DNA of 23,510 nucleotides, taken from CAZXYF01 sp964644705. Its GTDB lineage: Bacteria; Planctomycetota; Brocadiia; SM23-32. Under the pieces are notes generated by a model. It searched no databases. It was not told the origin of the DNA and saw only the letters and a list, made by a program, of their open reading frames with translations. Location: positions 1-23,510 of the forward strand of contig CAZXYF010000031.1 of the NCBI GenBank assembly GCA_964644705.1, given 5' to 3'. The number at the start of each line of letters is the position of its first letter. The stretch's first letter is position 1. The translations under genes were made by a program, and so were the position numbers. Below are positions 1 through 7,982 of the stretch, piece by piece.

Positions 1-39
1 TCCCGTTGGGACTAAAAATACAGCTAATCGACACCAAAC

Positions 40-63
40 CGGGTTTGAAACCCGAGAGTTTTT
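40..63 (+). terminator. Possible terminator left of gatA
   Basis: A perfect 7-bp inverted repeat (CGGGTTT, one base, AAACCCG) at 40-54 is followed after four bases by five T residues at 59-63. It could end a plus-strand gene lying left of the window and converging on gatA. The rest of 1-192 holds no gene that I can support. It contains a few short stem-loops (for example CCGG-loop-CCGG on the minus strand near 117) and a 15-bp stretch that recurs near 22503. Confidence 0.35.
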
Positions 64-192
64 AGTTCGGACCGCTTAGAACAATTTTGCAGAAGCGCTC
101 AGGAAACACCGGTTGCCCGGCAATAGACCCATATGGAATAGCGCGGTTCACTGAACACTTACGGTGGCTTGAGCCCCGAACTTTATATCAAC

Positions 193-1698
193 CTACTCTT
201 TTTCCTCACCCGGCCGGCGGAGGTGCCAATCGGTTGTTTGCTGATACGCGTGGGCGGCCCTGAAAAGTCTTTGATCCTGCCAGGGCGGGGACATGAGCTG
301 GAGACCGACCGGGAGGCCCTCTGAGGTGAAGCCGCAGGGAAGCGACAGGCCGCCGATGCCGGCGAGGTTGGCGGAGATGGTGAAAACATCGCTCAGATAC
401 ATGGCCAGAGGATCATCGGTCTTCTCACCCCGCCGAAACGCTGGTGTGGGGGCGGTGGGGGTCAGAATAAGGTCCACATCCTCCCATGCTCGATCAAAAT
501 CCTGCTTGATAAGACGCCGCACGCGTCCGGCTTTCAGGTAGTATGCGTCGTAATATCCGCTGCTCAGCGCGTGGGTACCCAGCATAATCCGCCGTTTGAC
601 CTCCGGCCCGAATCCTTCCCCCCGGGTCTGGCTGTACATATCAACGATGTTGTCCGCGTCCTCCGCGCGGTGTCCGTATCGAACGCCATCGTAGCGCCCC
701 AGGTTACTGCTGGCTTCGGCCGTGCAGATGATGTAATAGCAGGCAACGGCGAAGCTGGAGAGTTGATCATCCTCAATATCAATTCGGCTATGAGGCAGGC
801 TGATTTCTTTGCAGCTGGCACCCATCTCCTCAAAAGTCTGTCGGGCATTCTCAATGGTTTCCAGAACCTGCGGGTCCATCCCTTCGGAGAGGAAGAATTC
901 TTGCGGTATGCCAAAAGTCATCCCCGCAACCTCTCCCTCCAGTGCACCGAGAAGATCTGGAGCCGGCCGGGACGTGCATGTCGTGTCCCGATCATCGGGG
1001 GTTGAAATCACTTCCAAAAGCAGAGCGGCATCCTCGGCAGTGCGAGCGAAGGGGCCTATCTGATCAAGTGAGCTCGCGAATGCCACCAGACCGTACCGGC
1101 TGACACGTCCGTAAGTGGGTTTCATACCCACGTTACCGCAGAGGGCTGCTGGTTGCCGAATGGATCCACCGGTATCGCTCCCCAGGGCCAGTGGTACCAT
1201 GCCGGCGCTTACCGCCGCCGCGCTACCACCGCTGGAACCACCGGGAACGCGATCGGTATCCCAGGGGTTGCGCGTGGTCTGGAGGCTGCTGTTTTCGGTG
1301 GAGGACCCCATGGCGAATTCATCCAGATTGGTTTTGCCGATGATGATGGCGTCTTCCTGCAGCAAGCGTTCAACCACATGGGCATTGTAGGGGGGATTAA
1401 AATCGTCCAGGATTTGAGAAGCGCACGTAGTCTGCGTATTTCGGGTGCAGATGTTGTCCTTGACCGCCACGGGCACACCCGCCAGGCGTCCCGGGGTTTC
1501 CCCCCGCGCAAGTTTCTCGTCGAGTTTATCCGCCTGTTGTAGAGCGGTTTTCTCCATAACGGTGAGGAAAGCCTGCACGTCGGGTTCACGCTTTTTAATA
1601 CGTTCCAGATGGTTTTCAGCAATGTCCCGGGCGGACACATCGCCGTTCAGGAATTGCTCTCGCAGATCAATTGCTGTAGGACATGAAGGTTGTGACAT
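193..1698 (-). CDS. gatA: Glutamyl-tRNA(Gln)/aspartyl-tRNA(Asn) amidotransferase subunit A
   Basis: Amidase-signature subunit of GatCAB, a cytoplasmic complex that releases ammonia from glutamine and uses it to convert Glu-tRNA(Gln) (or Asp-tRNA(Asn)) into the correct amidated tRNA. The 501-residue protein is full length for GatA. The Ser-cisSer-Lys triad is visible: K80 in VAVKDN, S155 in PGGSSGGSA and S179 in GSDTGGSIRQPA. The C-terminal part carries the usual LPTAPTPAF-like and LPCGF...GLPVGLQL motifs. The ATG at 1698 gives a normal N-terminus, although there is no clear Shine-Dalgarno sequence. gatB and gatC are not in the window. The upstream neighbour on the same strand, 75 bp away, is a pseudopilin gene, so the gat genes are split here. 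The identification is secure. Confidence 0.97.
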   Translation of the reverse strand: MSQPSCPTAIDLREQFLNGDVSARDIAENHLERIKKREPDVQAFLTVMEKTALQQADKLDEKLARGETPGRLAGVPVAVKDNICTRNTQTTCASQILDDFNPPYNAHVVERLLQEDAIIIGKTNLDEFAMGSSTENSSLQTTRNPWDTDRVPGGSSGGSAAAVSAGMVPLALGSDTGGSIRQPAALCGNVGMKPTYGRVSRYGLVAFASSLDQIGPFARTAEDAALLLEVISTPDDRDTTCTSRPAPDLLGALEGEVAGMTFGIPQEFFLSEGMDPQVLETIENARQTFEEMGASCKEISLPHSRIDIEDDQLSSFAVACYYIICTAEASSNLGRYDGVRYGHRAEDADNIVDMYSQTRGEGFGPEVKRRIMLGTHALSSGYYDAYYLKAGRVRRLIKQDFDRAWEDVDLILTPTAPTPAFRRGEKTDDPLAMYLSDVFTISANLAGIGGLSLPCGFTSEGLPVGLQLMSPPWQDQRLFRAAHAYQQTTDWHLRRPGEEKE

Positions 1699-1773
1699 GG
1701 ACCGATTGGATCAGAAGACTGTAGGAATAAAAAATAAAAATCTATTGATCACGGGCATACAGGTCTAAATTAG

Positions 1774-2634
1774 TTATTTCCCCATTTCTTTCCAGCTGTA
1801 CTCCTCGAACCTCTCTCCGCCAACCCCGCTGTTGTAAACACCGTGATGGGCCGCCATATTGATGACGAGATCGCTGGGCTGGAAATCTTCGGTGGTGTGG
1901 TAATAACAGCGAACCACGGGCACCTGGGTGCCGTAGGCGTTAGAATCCGTGTAAGTTACCGTTCCCGATTCATATCGGCCTCCATTCATATCTCTGATTT
2001 TTTTGGCTTCCCGCCATGTCAGGATGCCATCACCGTTTCCTTCTTTGTCCAGTGTTTCTTCCTCAGATTCAGATTCGAAAGCCCAGTAACATCGTGCGAT
2101 GCTGAACTCAAATATGTATGAGCAGGCATTTATTTCCGTGTTGCGCAATTGATACGGTTTTACTTTGTTGCCCCACATTGTAATGTCATAACCTTCTCGG
2201 GTGATTGTTTTAGAAACATCATCGGTCATTTTCTCGTATTCCCATGGATCATCTCCTGTTCTGTTTCCAGTATCATCATAGGGCGGTGGATAATCCGTAA
2301 TGTCATCGGTTTCCTGGTATTGATTTGACGCAGCCCGTGGTGGTTTACTGCCCTGGCGCCCTTCATAGGGGTCGGAGGGACAGAGTAAGAGCTCAGGAGT
2401 AATGTATTCAGGATGCAGATTACTTAACCACGGGACCCTCTGGGGATGATTGGTTCTGTACTGTCCCATGGCCTGCCCGATCTGGCGGAGATTGCTCTGG
2501 CAATTCGCCTGGCGGGCCTGCTCGCGGGCGGCGCTGAGTGCCGGCATGAGCATGGCCGCCAACACCGCGATAATTCCCAGCACGACGAGCAGCTCAACCA
2601 GGGTGAATTGTTGCCGCTGATGACCGTGTATCAT
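1774..2634 (-). CDS. Type II secretion/type IV pilin-like (pseudopilin) protein with N-terminal methylation motif
   Basis: Secreted or membrane-anchored pseudopilin of about 286 residues. The N-terminus is a short polar leader (MIHGHQRQQ) followed by FTLVELLVVLGIIAVLAAM, the conserved hydrophobic helix with Glu at +5 that prepilin peptidase recognises and methylates after cleavage. The residue before the cleavage site is Gln rather than the usual Gly. The next segment (AREQARQANCQSNLRQIG) and the LLCPSDP motif are typical of the very large pseudopilin families of Lentisphaerae, Kiritimatiellota and Planctomycetes. The remainder is an acidic, Tyr/Asp-rich globular part of unknown function. I chose the ATG at 2634 because it sits 9 nt after a GGGG element; an ATG at 2640 and a TTG at 2649 are alternatives. 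PilD, encoded at 10346-11233, is the likely processing enzyme (inference). Confidence 0.88.
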   Translation of the reverse strand: MIHGHQRQQFTLVELLVVLGIIAVLAAMLMPALSAAREQARQANCQSNLRQIGQAMGQYRTNHPQRVPWLSNLHPEYITPELLLCPSDPYEGRQGSKPPRAASNQYQETDDITDYPPPYDDTGNRTGDDPWEYEKMTDDVSKTITREGYDITMWGNKVKPYQLRNTEINACSYIFEFSIARCYWAFESESEEETLDKEGNGDGILTWREAKKIRDMNGGRYESGTVTYTDSNAYGTQVPVVRCYYHTTEDFQPSDLVINMAAHHGVYNSGVGGERFEEYSWKEMGK

Positions 2635-2774
2635 ATACATATTCCCCAAAGAGATTCGTTGAACCCAAACGCATGCTTCCTCGTCCCCCCGTTACTCCTC
2701 CTCATTTATCCCAGTTTACCAGATACTGATCATTTCCCGCAAAGTGACTGCCGGCGGACGCTGTGGTGATTGGC

Positions 2775-2803
2775 ATGACGTTTTGGGACATCGTTGGTAT
2801 AAT
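2775..2803 (+). promoter_or_regulatory. Sigma70-type promoter of yggT (extended -10)
   Basis: A consensus TATAAT at 2798-2803 is preceded by TGG, giving an extended -10 (TGnTATAAT). A -35-like ATGACG lies at 2775-2780 with a 17-bp spacer. It points at yggT with a leader of about 80 nt. Confidence 0.6.
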
Positions 2804-2887
2804 AGGAAAGCGATTGATCGACGCACACATCTCTTTCAGCCTGACCTTTCCGCCTTCTCGACGTTTTTACCAGGATACTGTGTAACC

Positions 2888-3142
2888 ATGTTGTATCGGC
2901 TTGCCTATCTTATCAGTCTCGGAATTGAGATCTACTGTTTTATCATTTTCGCGCGGGTGGTCTTTTCCTGGCTTCCCGCCCATACACGCCAGAATCCGGT
3001 ATATGAGATTATTTACCGGATGACCGAACCGGTGCTTCGTCCCGTTCGCCGGCGTCTTCCGCCCATGCAGGGGATAGACCTTTCGCCGATCGTGGTAATC
3101 GTCGTGCTGTATGCACTGAGGTATGTGCTTTTTGGTACATGA
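2888..3142 (+). CDS. yggT: YggT family integral membrane protein
   Basis: Small membrane protein of 84 residues with two hydrophobic segments (about 4-29 and 67-82). The intervening family signature FSWLP....NPVYEIIYRMTEPVLRPVRR-like stretch is clear; the TEPVLRPVRR...G.D.SPI pattern is diagnostic of YggT/YlmG proteins. In other bacteria and plastids the family is linked to cell-envelope, osmotic or division-site functions, but its biochemical role is not settled. I chose the ATG at 2888 over an earlier in-frame ATG at 2744 because the extra 48 residues look non-coding and lie upstream of a good promoter. It appears monocistronic. The ~220-bp gap to lepA holds no further gene. Confidence 0.88.
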   Translation: MLYRLAYLISLGIEIYCFIIFARVVFSWLPAHTRQNPVYEIIYRMTEPVLRPVRRRLPPMQGIDLSPIVVIVVLYALRYVLFGT

Positions 3143-3253
3143 AGTGCTGGAGCAGGGTCTTGAGAGACTTTGTGGGCGGATGTGGCCTGGTGCCTCTGGG
3201 GGGCGAGAGAAGTTTTGATGCCGCTGAAAGTGGATAGCAGAAGTTCTGGCGCA

Positions 3254-3282
3254 TTGCGAGAGTGACCTGTTTCTGATATCGT
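3254..3282 (+). promoter_or_regulatory. Weak candidate promoter for the lepA-lepB run
   Basis: TTGCGA at 3254-3259 and TATCGT at 3277-3282 are separated by 17 bp, about 84 bp before the lepA ATG. Each hexamer matches consensus at 4 of 6 positions, so this is only a candidate. A small stem-loop (ACCGT-TATC-ACGGT) lies closer to lepA, near 3336. Confidence 0.3.
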
Positions 3283-3365
3283 CCATAGTACAGGCATTCC
3301 TTGTTTTTCTTCCTGCCTTTTCTCTGATTTGCCCGACCGTTATCACGGTACGGGTTCCGGGGCGT

Positions 3366-5168
3366 ATGGTAAAACAGAACAACATCAGAAATTTTTGCAT
3401 TATAGCTCACATCGATCATGGGAAATCCACTCTGGCCGACCGGTTGTTGCAGCGTACGCGGGCCGTGCCGGACAGAGATTTTCATGATCTGATGCTTGAT
3501 GATATGGAGTTGGAGCAGGAGCGTGGTATCACCATCAAGGCCAGCTGCGTGCGTATGTTTTACGAGCATGAGGGGGAGGAGTATCAGCTCAATTTGATCG
3601 ATACCCCCGGTCATGTTGATTTCAGCTACGAGGTCTCCCGTGCACTCAAAGCCTGTGAAGGCGCCCTGCTTCTGGTGGACAGCAGCCAGGGAATTGAAGC
3701 TCAGACGGTCGTAACTTATACCCATGCGCAGGAGCAAGATCTGGACATCATTCCGGTTGTCACAAAGATTGACATGTCCAATGCCCGGCCCATCGACACG
3801 ATGGAAGAGATGGAGCTCAGCTTTCAGATGGATGCGGCGGAGATACTGGCCGTCAGCGGGAAAACAGGGAAAAATGTTGATGATGTGATGGAGGCGATCA
3901 TTGAGAGGTTACCTGAACCCGAAGGGGGTCCCCGGGAGCCTTTGCGCGGGCTGATTTTTGACTCCTTCTACGACGAGTATCGTGGCGTGGTTGTGTTTGT
4001 TCGTGTGGTGGATGGTGAAGTGCGACCCGGGGATGAGGTGATGGCGATGGGAACGGGTACGCGCCATGAAGTGACGGAGGTGGGGGTGTTCACACCCGGA
4101 ATGATGCAAACCGAGAGTCTGGCGGCCGGCGAGGTGGGGTATATTATCGCCGGGATCAAAAACATTCGCGACGTCCGTATCGGCGATACCCTGACGCATC
4201 GTAGCGAGCCCGCGGAGGAACCCCTGCCGGGGTACAAGGAGCCGCAGCCGATGGTGTTCTGTGGCTTATTCCCGCAGGATAACGAGGATTTTCCGTCCCT
4301 GCGGTCGGCTCTGGAAAAGCTCTCACTCAATGATTCATCCTTCTCCTATGAACCGGAAACTTCCGAGGCACTGGGTTTCGGGTTTCGATGTGGTTTTCTG
4401 GGACTTCTCCACATGGAAATTATTCAGGAACGTCTGGAGCGAGAGAGCGATGTCCCGGTGATTCAGACGGCACCGAATGTGACCTACAAAGTGCGCAAAA
4501 GCGACGGAGAAGTCATTGACATTGATCGCCCGTCTCAGATGCCCAATCGGGGCAAGGTTGAGGAGATTCTTGAACCGTGGGTGAGTATGCAGTTGATCAC
4601 GCCGGGCGACTACATAGGTAATGTGATGAAGCTGCTGGAGAACCGTCGCGGCGAGCACATGCATACAGAATTCTTCAGTGATACCCGGGCACTGCTGGAA
4701 TATATGTTGCCGATGGCGGAAGTGGTGTATGACTTTTTTGATCGCTTGAAATCCGTCACGCGGGGACATGGTACGATGGACTACGAAATGATGGGATACG
4801 AGGTGAGCGATCTGGTGAAAGTGGAGGTCCTTGTGAACGAGGACCCCGTCGATGCCCTGTCGTTCATCTGTCATCGGGATGTGGCGGAATCCCGGGGGCG
4901 GCAGGTTATCAAGACGTTGAAGAAACACATTGATCGCCACATGTTCAAAATTCCTCTCCAGGCAGCGTTTGAGGGGCGAGTGGTTGCCCGTGAGACGGTG
5001 CCGGCGGCGAAGAAGAACGTGACGGCGAAATGCTATGGCGGGGATATCACGAGAAAAAGGAAATTATGGGCACAACAGCGTGAGGGAAAAAAGAAAATGA
5101 AAGCTGTTGGCAACGTGACGATACCTCAGAAGGCATTTCTCGCCGTATTGGAAGCTGACGATGAGTGA
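3366..5168 (+). CDS. lepA: Elongation factor 4 (LepA), ribosome-associated GTPase
   Basis: Translational GTPase of 600 residues, the normal EF4 length, which binds ribosomes and acts on translocation or initiation quality. The GTPase domain shows G1 AHIDHGKST (14-22), switch II DTPGH (79-83) and the G4 position TKID (133-136). Most LepA proteins have NKID at G4, so the Asn-to-Thr change is a mild oddity. The C-terminal LepA-specific region is intact, with TRGHGTMDYE, DALSFI.HRD.A and the basic CYGGDITRKRKLW..Q..GKKKMK tail that reaches into the ribosomal A site. The start is fixed by alignment of IRNFCIIAHIDHGKST; the Shine-Dalgarno is poor. The last 8 bp overlap the start of lepB, so the two are translationally linked, as in many bacteria. 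Confidence 0.97.
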   Translation: MVKQNNIRNFCIIAHIDHGKSTLADRLLQRTRAVPDRDFHDLMLDDMELEQERGITIKASCVRMFYEHEGEEYQLNLIDTPGHVDFSYEVSRALKACEGALLLVDSSQGIEAQTVVTYTHAQEQDLDIIPVVTKIDMSNARPIDTMEEMELSFQMDAAEILAVSGKTGKNVDDVMEAIIERLPEPEGGPREPLRGLIFDSFYDEYRGVVVFVRVVDGEVRPGDEVMAMGTGTRHEVTEVGVFTPGMMQTESLAAGEVGYIIAGIKNIRDVRIGDTLTHRSEPAEEPLPGYKEPQPMVFCGLFPQDNEDFPSLRSALEKLSLNDSSFSYEPETSEALGFGFRCGFLGLLHMEIIQERLERESDVPVIQTAPNVTYKVRKSDGEVIDIDRPSQMPNRGKVEEILEPWVSMQLITPGDYIGNVMKLLENRRGEHMHTEFFSDTRALLEYMLPMAEVVYDFFDRLKSVTRGHGTMDYEMMGYEVSDLVKVEVLVNEDPVDALSFICHRDVAESRGRQVIKTLKKHIDRHMFKIPLQAAFEGRVVARETVPAAKKNVTAKCYGGDITRKRKLWAQQREGKKKMKAVGNVTIPQKAFLAVLEADDE

Positions 5169-6780
5169 TAAAAAACACCAACATCCCATCCCGTCCGGAG
5201 GGGCCAGTCAGGTCGTTTCGGGATCGAGGACTCCTCTCCGGGATAATCTGGAGTCCATCGTTCTGGCCATTCTTATGGTCATGGTGGTGCGGCAGGTGGT
5301 GGTGGAGGCCTTTAAAATTCCTACCGGCAGCATGGCTCCCACCTTGTTGGGCGTGCACAAGGAAGTGCGGTGTCCCAACTGCGGATGGACGTTCCGCATC
5401 GGAGACGACAAAGTGGGGCCCAACACGGAAGTTGAATGCCCCAACTGTCATTACCAGTGGCCCGGAGCCTCCGTCTATTATCCCGGTGAATATGGGGGCG
5501 AACCCATTGATTTCCGGCGTCCTGCCTGGCTCTGGAATGAGGGGACCGCGGCGGTCAGCGGACAAAAGGTTGAGGGGATGCAGGCTGCGAACCGTATCAA
5601 TCGCTGGGGAAGTCGTATATTTGTCAACAAGTTCATTTACAGCCTGCGCAAGCCACGACGCTGGGAGGTCTCCGTTTTTCGCTATCCCTTCTGGAAGGTA
5701 AGTTGCAACGACTGCGGATGGGATGGGGACGTGGAGCCGGAATCCATCGAACGCTGTCCGGTCTGCGGGTCCAAAGATATTGACATCACGCGAAAGAATT
5801 ACATCAAACGCGTGGTGGGTTTGCCCAATGAAACGTTGACCCTGCGGAACGGAGACGTGTATGTGAAGCAGAAGGGGGACGGTAACTTCCATATTGCTCG
5901 AAAGCCTCCTCCGGTTCAGAGGAGGCTTTGGCTGCCGGTTTTCGACAGCTCGTACGTTCCTGAAAAACGTATCGAACCACGCTGGAACTTCCAAAACGGA
6001 GTCCGTGAATGGGATGCAGATCCGACGACGGGGGCTCTCCGTTGCAGGGCGGCGGGGGCGGAAGGCCAGCGCATGGCGGAGTTCGCCCGCACGATTTATG
6101 ATCAGTATGCGTATAACGGAAATGAAATTACGGAGGCGAGGGCTAAAGGATCCAATCAGTATGAGGTGATGGGTGATGTGCGCCTGGATCTCCGCTTTGC
6201 CGTGACGACTGTGAATCAGAACGAATCGGGATCGGTACGGATGGAAATCATCGAGGACGATAAGCGATTCGCCCTGGTAATGGTGTTGCCCGGTGGAAAT
6301 GCCCAGTTGTATGTGGACGGGACAAGGGTCAAAGAAAGATCTGTTCGCAACCTGCCCCGCGGCGTGAAGCAAACGGTGAGTCTGGGCAATTACGATGACC
6401 GTCTGGTGGTCAGGTGGAACGGGGAAATCCTTATGAAGTATGAGTATATGGCCACCTCGGTCCCCGAACAGCCGCGACAGAGTATCCGTTTTGGGGCGGA
6501 AAATGCCGATGTTGAGTTCGAACGAATCCGGATTTATCGCGATGTTTACTACATGGGACAGACCGGCGAAGGAGGACAACCCCGGCGCTATGTGATGGGG
6601 GCCGGACAGTATATGGTGTTGGGGGACAACAGTCCGGCCAGCAGTGATAGTCGTGCCTGGTTGCGGCCACAGGTGCCCGAGGAAAACTTCATGGGGGAGG
6701 CTTTCGCGGTTTTCTGGCCCATTCACGAGATTAGTTTATTGTCTTTGGGTTCAACACCGCCGAAACAAAAAAAGGAGTGA
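5161..6780 (+). CDS. lepB: Signal peptidase I, enlarged, with two Cys4 zinc-ribbon-like clusters and a large insert
   Basis: Membrane serine protease that removes signal peptides from exported proteins. One N-terminal membrane segment (about 33-50) leads into the catalytic Ser57 in PTGSMAPT. The general-base Lys216 lies in NYIKRVVGLPNET, and box E appears as MVLGDNSPASSDSR (485-498). At 539 residues it is far longer than typical enzymes of 180-330. Extra material between Ser57 and Lys216 holds two CxxC pairs (C71/C74 with C93/C96) and a second set (C182/C185 with C199/C202), both resembling zinc ribbons. Residues about 250-460 form another insert, rich in predicted beta strands (RLDLRFAVTT, ALVMVLPGG, QLYVDGTRV, RLVVRWNGEI), resembling a LamG-like or glucanase-like jelly roll; that fold is an inference. 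All catalytic residues are retained, so activity is expected. It starts inside the lepA stop region. Confidence 0.93.
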   Translation: MSDKKHQHPIPSGGASQVVSGSRTPLRDNLESIVLAILMVMVVRQVVVEAFKIPTGSMAPTLLGVHKEVRCPNCGWTFRIGDDKVGPNTEVECPNCHYQWPGASVYYPGEYGGEPIDFRRPAWLWNEGTAAVSGQKVEGMQAANRINRWGSRIFVNKFIYSLRKPRRWEVSVFRYPFWKVSCNDCGWDGDVEPESIERCPVCGSKDIDITRKNYIKRVVGLPNETLTLRNGDVYVKQKGDGNFHIARKPPPVQRRLWLPVFDSSYVPEKRIEPRWNFQNGVREWDADPTTGALRCRAAGAEGQRMAEFARTIYDQYAYNGNEITEARAKGSNQYEVMGDVRLDLRFAVTTVNQNESGSVRMEIIEDDKRFALVMVLPGGNAQLYVDGTRVKERSVRNLPRGVKQTVSLGNYDDRLVVRWNGEILMKYEYMATSVPEQPRQSIRFGAENADVEFERIRIYRDVYYMGQTGEGGQPRRYVMGAGQYMVLGDNSPASSDSRAWLRPQVPEENFMGEAFAVFWPIHEISLLSLGSTPPKQKKE

Positions 6781-6786
6781 ACAAGG

Positions 6787-7089
6787 ATGAAAGTATATTT
6801 TGGTGAATCGCTCGACGAAATGATCCGTGAAATTGGTGCGCGCGGGACCGAGACCGTCCGGGTGCATGCAGTTGCGCACGACGAGCCCCAGGAAGTTCGC
6901 GTGGACGTTCATGCCACCACCCTGTGCGGGGGGCAGATATACGAATCGGTCAAAACCAGTTATCATTCCGTTGATGGGGAAGGGGAAGAAAGACGTAAAC
7001 GAATCGCGGAGCTGTGTGAAGAACGGAGAGAAAAAGTAGCGGAAACCTGCAGCCGGTTCGAAATCCGTCGGGGCATTCTCAAGCAATAG
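6787..7089 (+). CDS. Conserved-looking small hypothetical protein
   Basis: I do not recognise the family. The 100-residue protein has a strand-rich N-terminal half, with alternating hydrophobic residues in TVRVHAVAH and EVRVDVHAT, and a highly charged helical C-terminal third (EERRKRIAELCEERREKVAE). No signal peptide or membrane segment is visible. Translation is well supported: an AAGGAG at 6772-6777 lies 9 nt before the ATG, and the gene begins 6 bp after the lepB stop. It therefore sits in the lepA-lepB run and is probably co-transcribed. Two cysteines (C41 and one in the C-terminal helix) do not form a recognisable metal site. Confidence 0.75.
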   Translation: MKVYFGESLDEMIREIGARGTETVRVHAVAHDEPQEVRVDVHATTLCGGQIYESVKTSYHSVDGEGEERRKRIAELCEERREKVAETCSRFEIRRGILKQ

Positions 7090-7090
7090 G

Positions 7091-7119
7091 TTGAGGAACA
7101 GTATCGGTGAAACTACAAT
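7091..7119 (+). promoter_or_regulatory. Internal promoter before ricT
   Basis: TTGAGG at 7091-7096 and TACAAT at 7114-7119 are separated by exactly 17 bp in the 75-bp gap before the PSP1 gene. The -10 matches consensus at 5 of 6 positions. It could let ricT and the kinase gene be expressed separately from lepA-lepB. Confidence 0.45.
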
Positions 7120-7164
7120 TATGTATGGCGTTAATCAGGTGGTCACAATCTACGGGGCCAGTAA

Positions 7165-7959
7165 ATGTCGGATATAGCAGTCGTTCGATTTGGATATATG
7201 AAAAACGTTCAGTACTTTTCCGCTGGCGGTTGTGAGCTGCGGAAGGGGGACGACGTGATTATACGGACCGAACGGGGAGTTGAGTGGGGCACGGTGATAT
7301 CCACCGGAGCGGATGTGAAAGACGATCTGGTGCAGGGAAAGATATTACGAAAAGCCAACGATAAAGATGAAACCGACCTGCGGGAGATCAGGGAATCGAA
7401 AGAACCCGAGGAATACCAGGTATGTGAGAAGCTGATCGATAAATATGATCTTCCGATGAATCTGGTCAGGGTCGAACATATTTTTGGGGGGCATAAAATC
7501 ATATTTTATTTCACCGCGGATGGACGAGTGGATTTTCGGGATCTGGTGAAAGATCTGGCGGGCCGCTATCGAACGCGCATTGAGATGCGACAGATAGGGG
7601 TTCGTGATGAGGCAAAACTGCTGGGTTTGTTCGGTTCCTGTGGGCGTGAGCTGTGCTGTTGCAAATTTTTGCAGGCATTGAAACCGGTGCCGATGAAAAT
7701 CGCCAAAAATCAGAAATCCACTCTTGATCCCGCGAAAATAGGGGGGCGATGCGGGCGCCTCAAATGTTGTCTCAAGTATGAAACGGAGCTGTATGAGGAG
7801 TTGAAAAACAACCTTCCCCGCCGGGGAGCCAATGTGGAGACCGACCGGGGTGAGTGTGTGGTGATTGGTTATCAAATATTGAGTCAGACGGTCACGGTGC
7901 GATACTCCGACGATACGGAGGAGACGCGTCCGCTGGATGAGATTTCGATGCCCGACTGA
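7165..7959 (+). CDS. ricT: PSP1 C-terminal domain protein, RicT (YaaT)-like
   Basis: PSP1/RicT family protein of 264 residues. In Bacillus subtilis RicT (YaaT), RicA and RicF form a complex that binds [4Fe-4S] clusters and influences RNase Y-dependent mRNA maturation and the phosphorelay. Diagnostic features are the N-terminal beta domain (VVRFGYMKNVQYF...GDDVIIRTERG.EWGTV) and the Cys-rich signature GSCGRELCCCKFL (158-169), followed by AKIGGRCGRLKCCLKYE (190-206). These two segments match the GPCGRPLCC and GLCGRLMCCLKYE motifs of the family. No ricA or ricF is visible in the window. Whether it has the RNase Y role in this organism is unknown. The start ATG at 7165 is supported by alignment, with only a weak upstream purine stretch. 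Confidence 0.93.
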   Translation: MSDIAVVRFGYMKNVQYFSAGGCELRKGDDVIIRTERGVEWGTVISTGADVKDDLVQGKILRKANDKDETDLREIRESKEPEEYQVCEKLIDKYDLPMNLVRVEHIFGGHKIIFYFTADGRVDFRDLVKDLAGRYRTRIEMRQIGVRDEAKLLGLFGSCGRELCCCKFLQALKPVPMKIAKNQKSTLDPAKIGGRCGRLKCCLKYETELYEELKNNLPRRGANVETDRGECVVIGYQILSQTVTVRYSDDTEETRPLDEISMPD

Positions 7960-7982
7960 TCGACATAAATAGGGGTAAGCAG

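Noticed and set aside
3009..3737. 242-codon minus-strand frame across the yggT-lepA gap
   Set aside because: It overlaps both real genes antisense, has no ribosome site and no recognisable motif.
5047..6726. 559-codon open frame on the minus strand opposite lepB
   Set aside because: It lies antisense to an unmistakable signal peptidase, has biased His/Pro/Arg composition and shows no family motif; it arises from the codon usage of the real gene.
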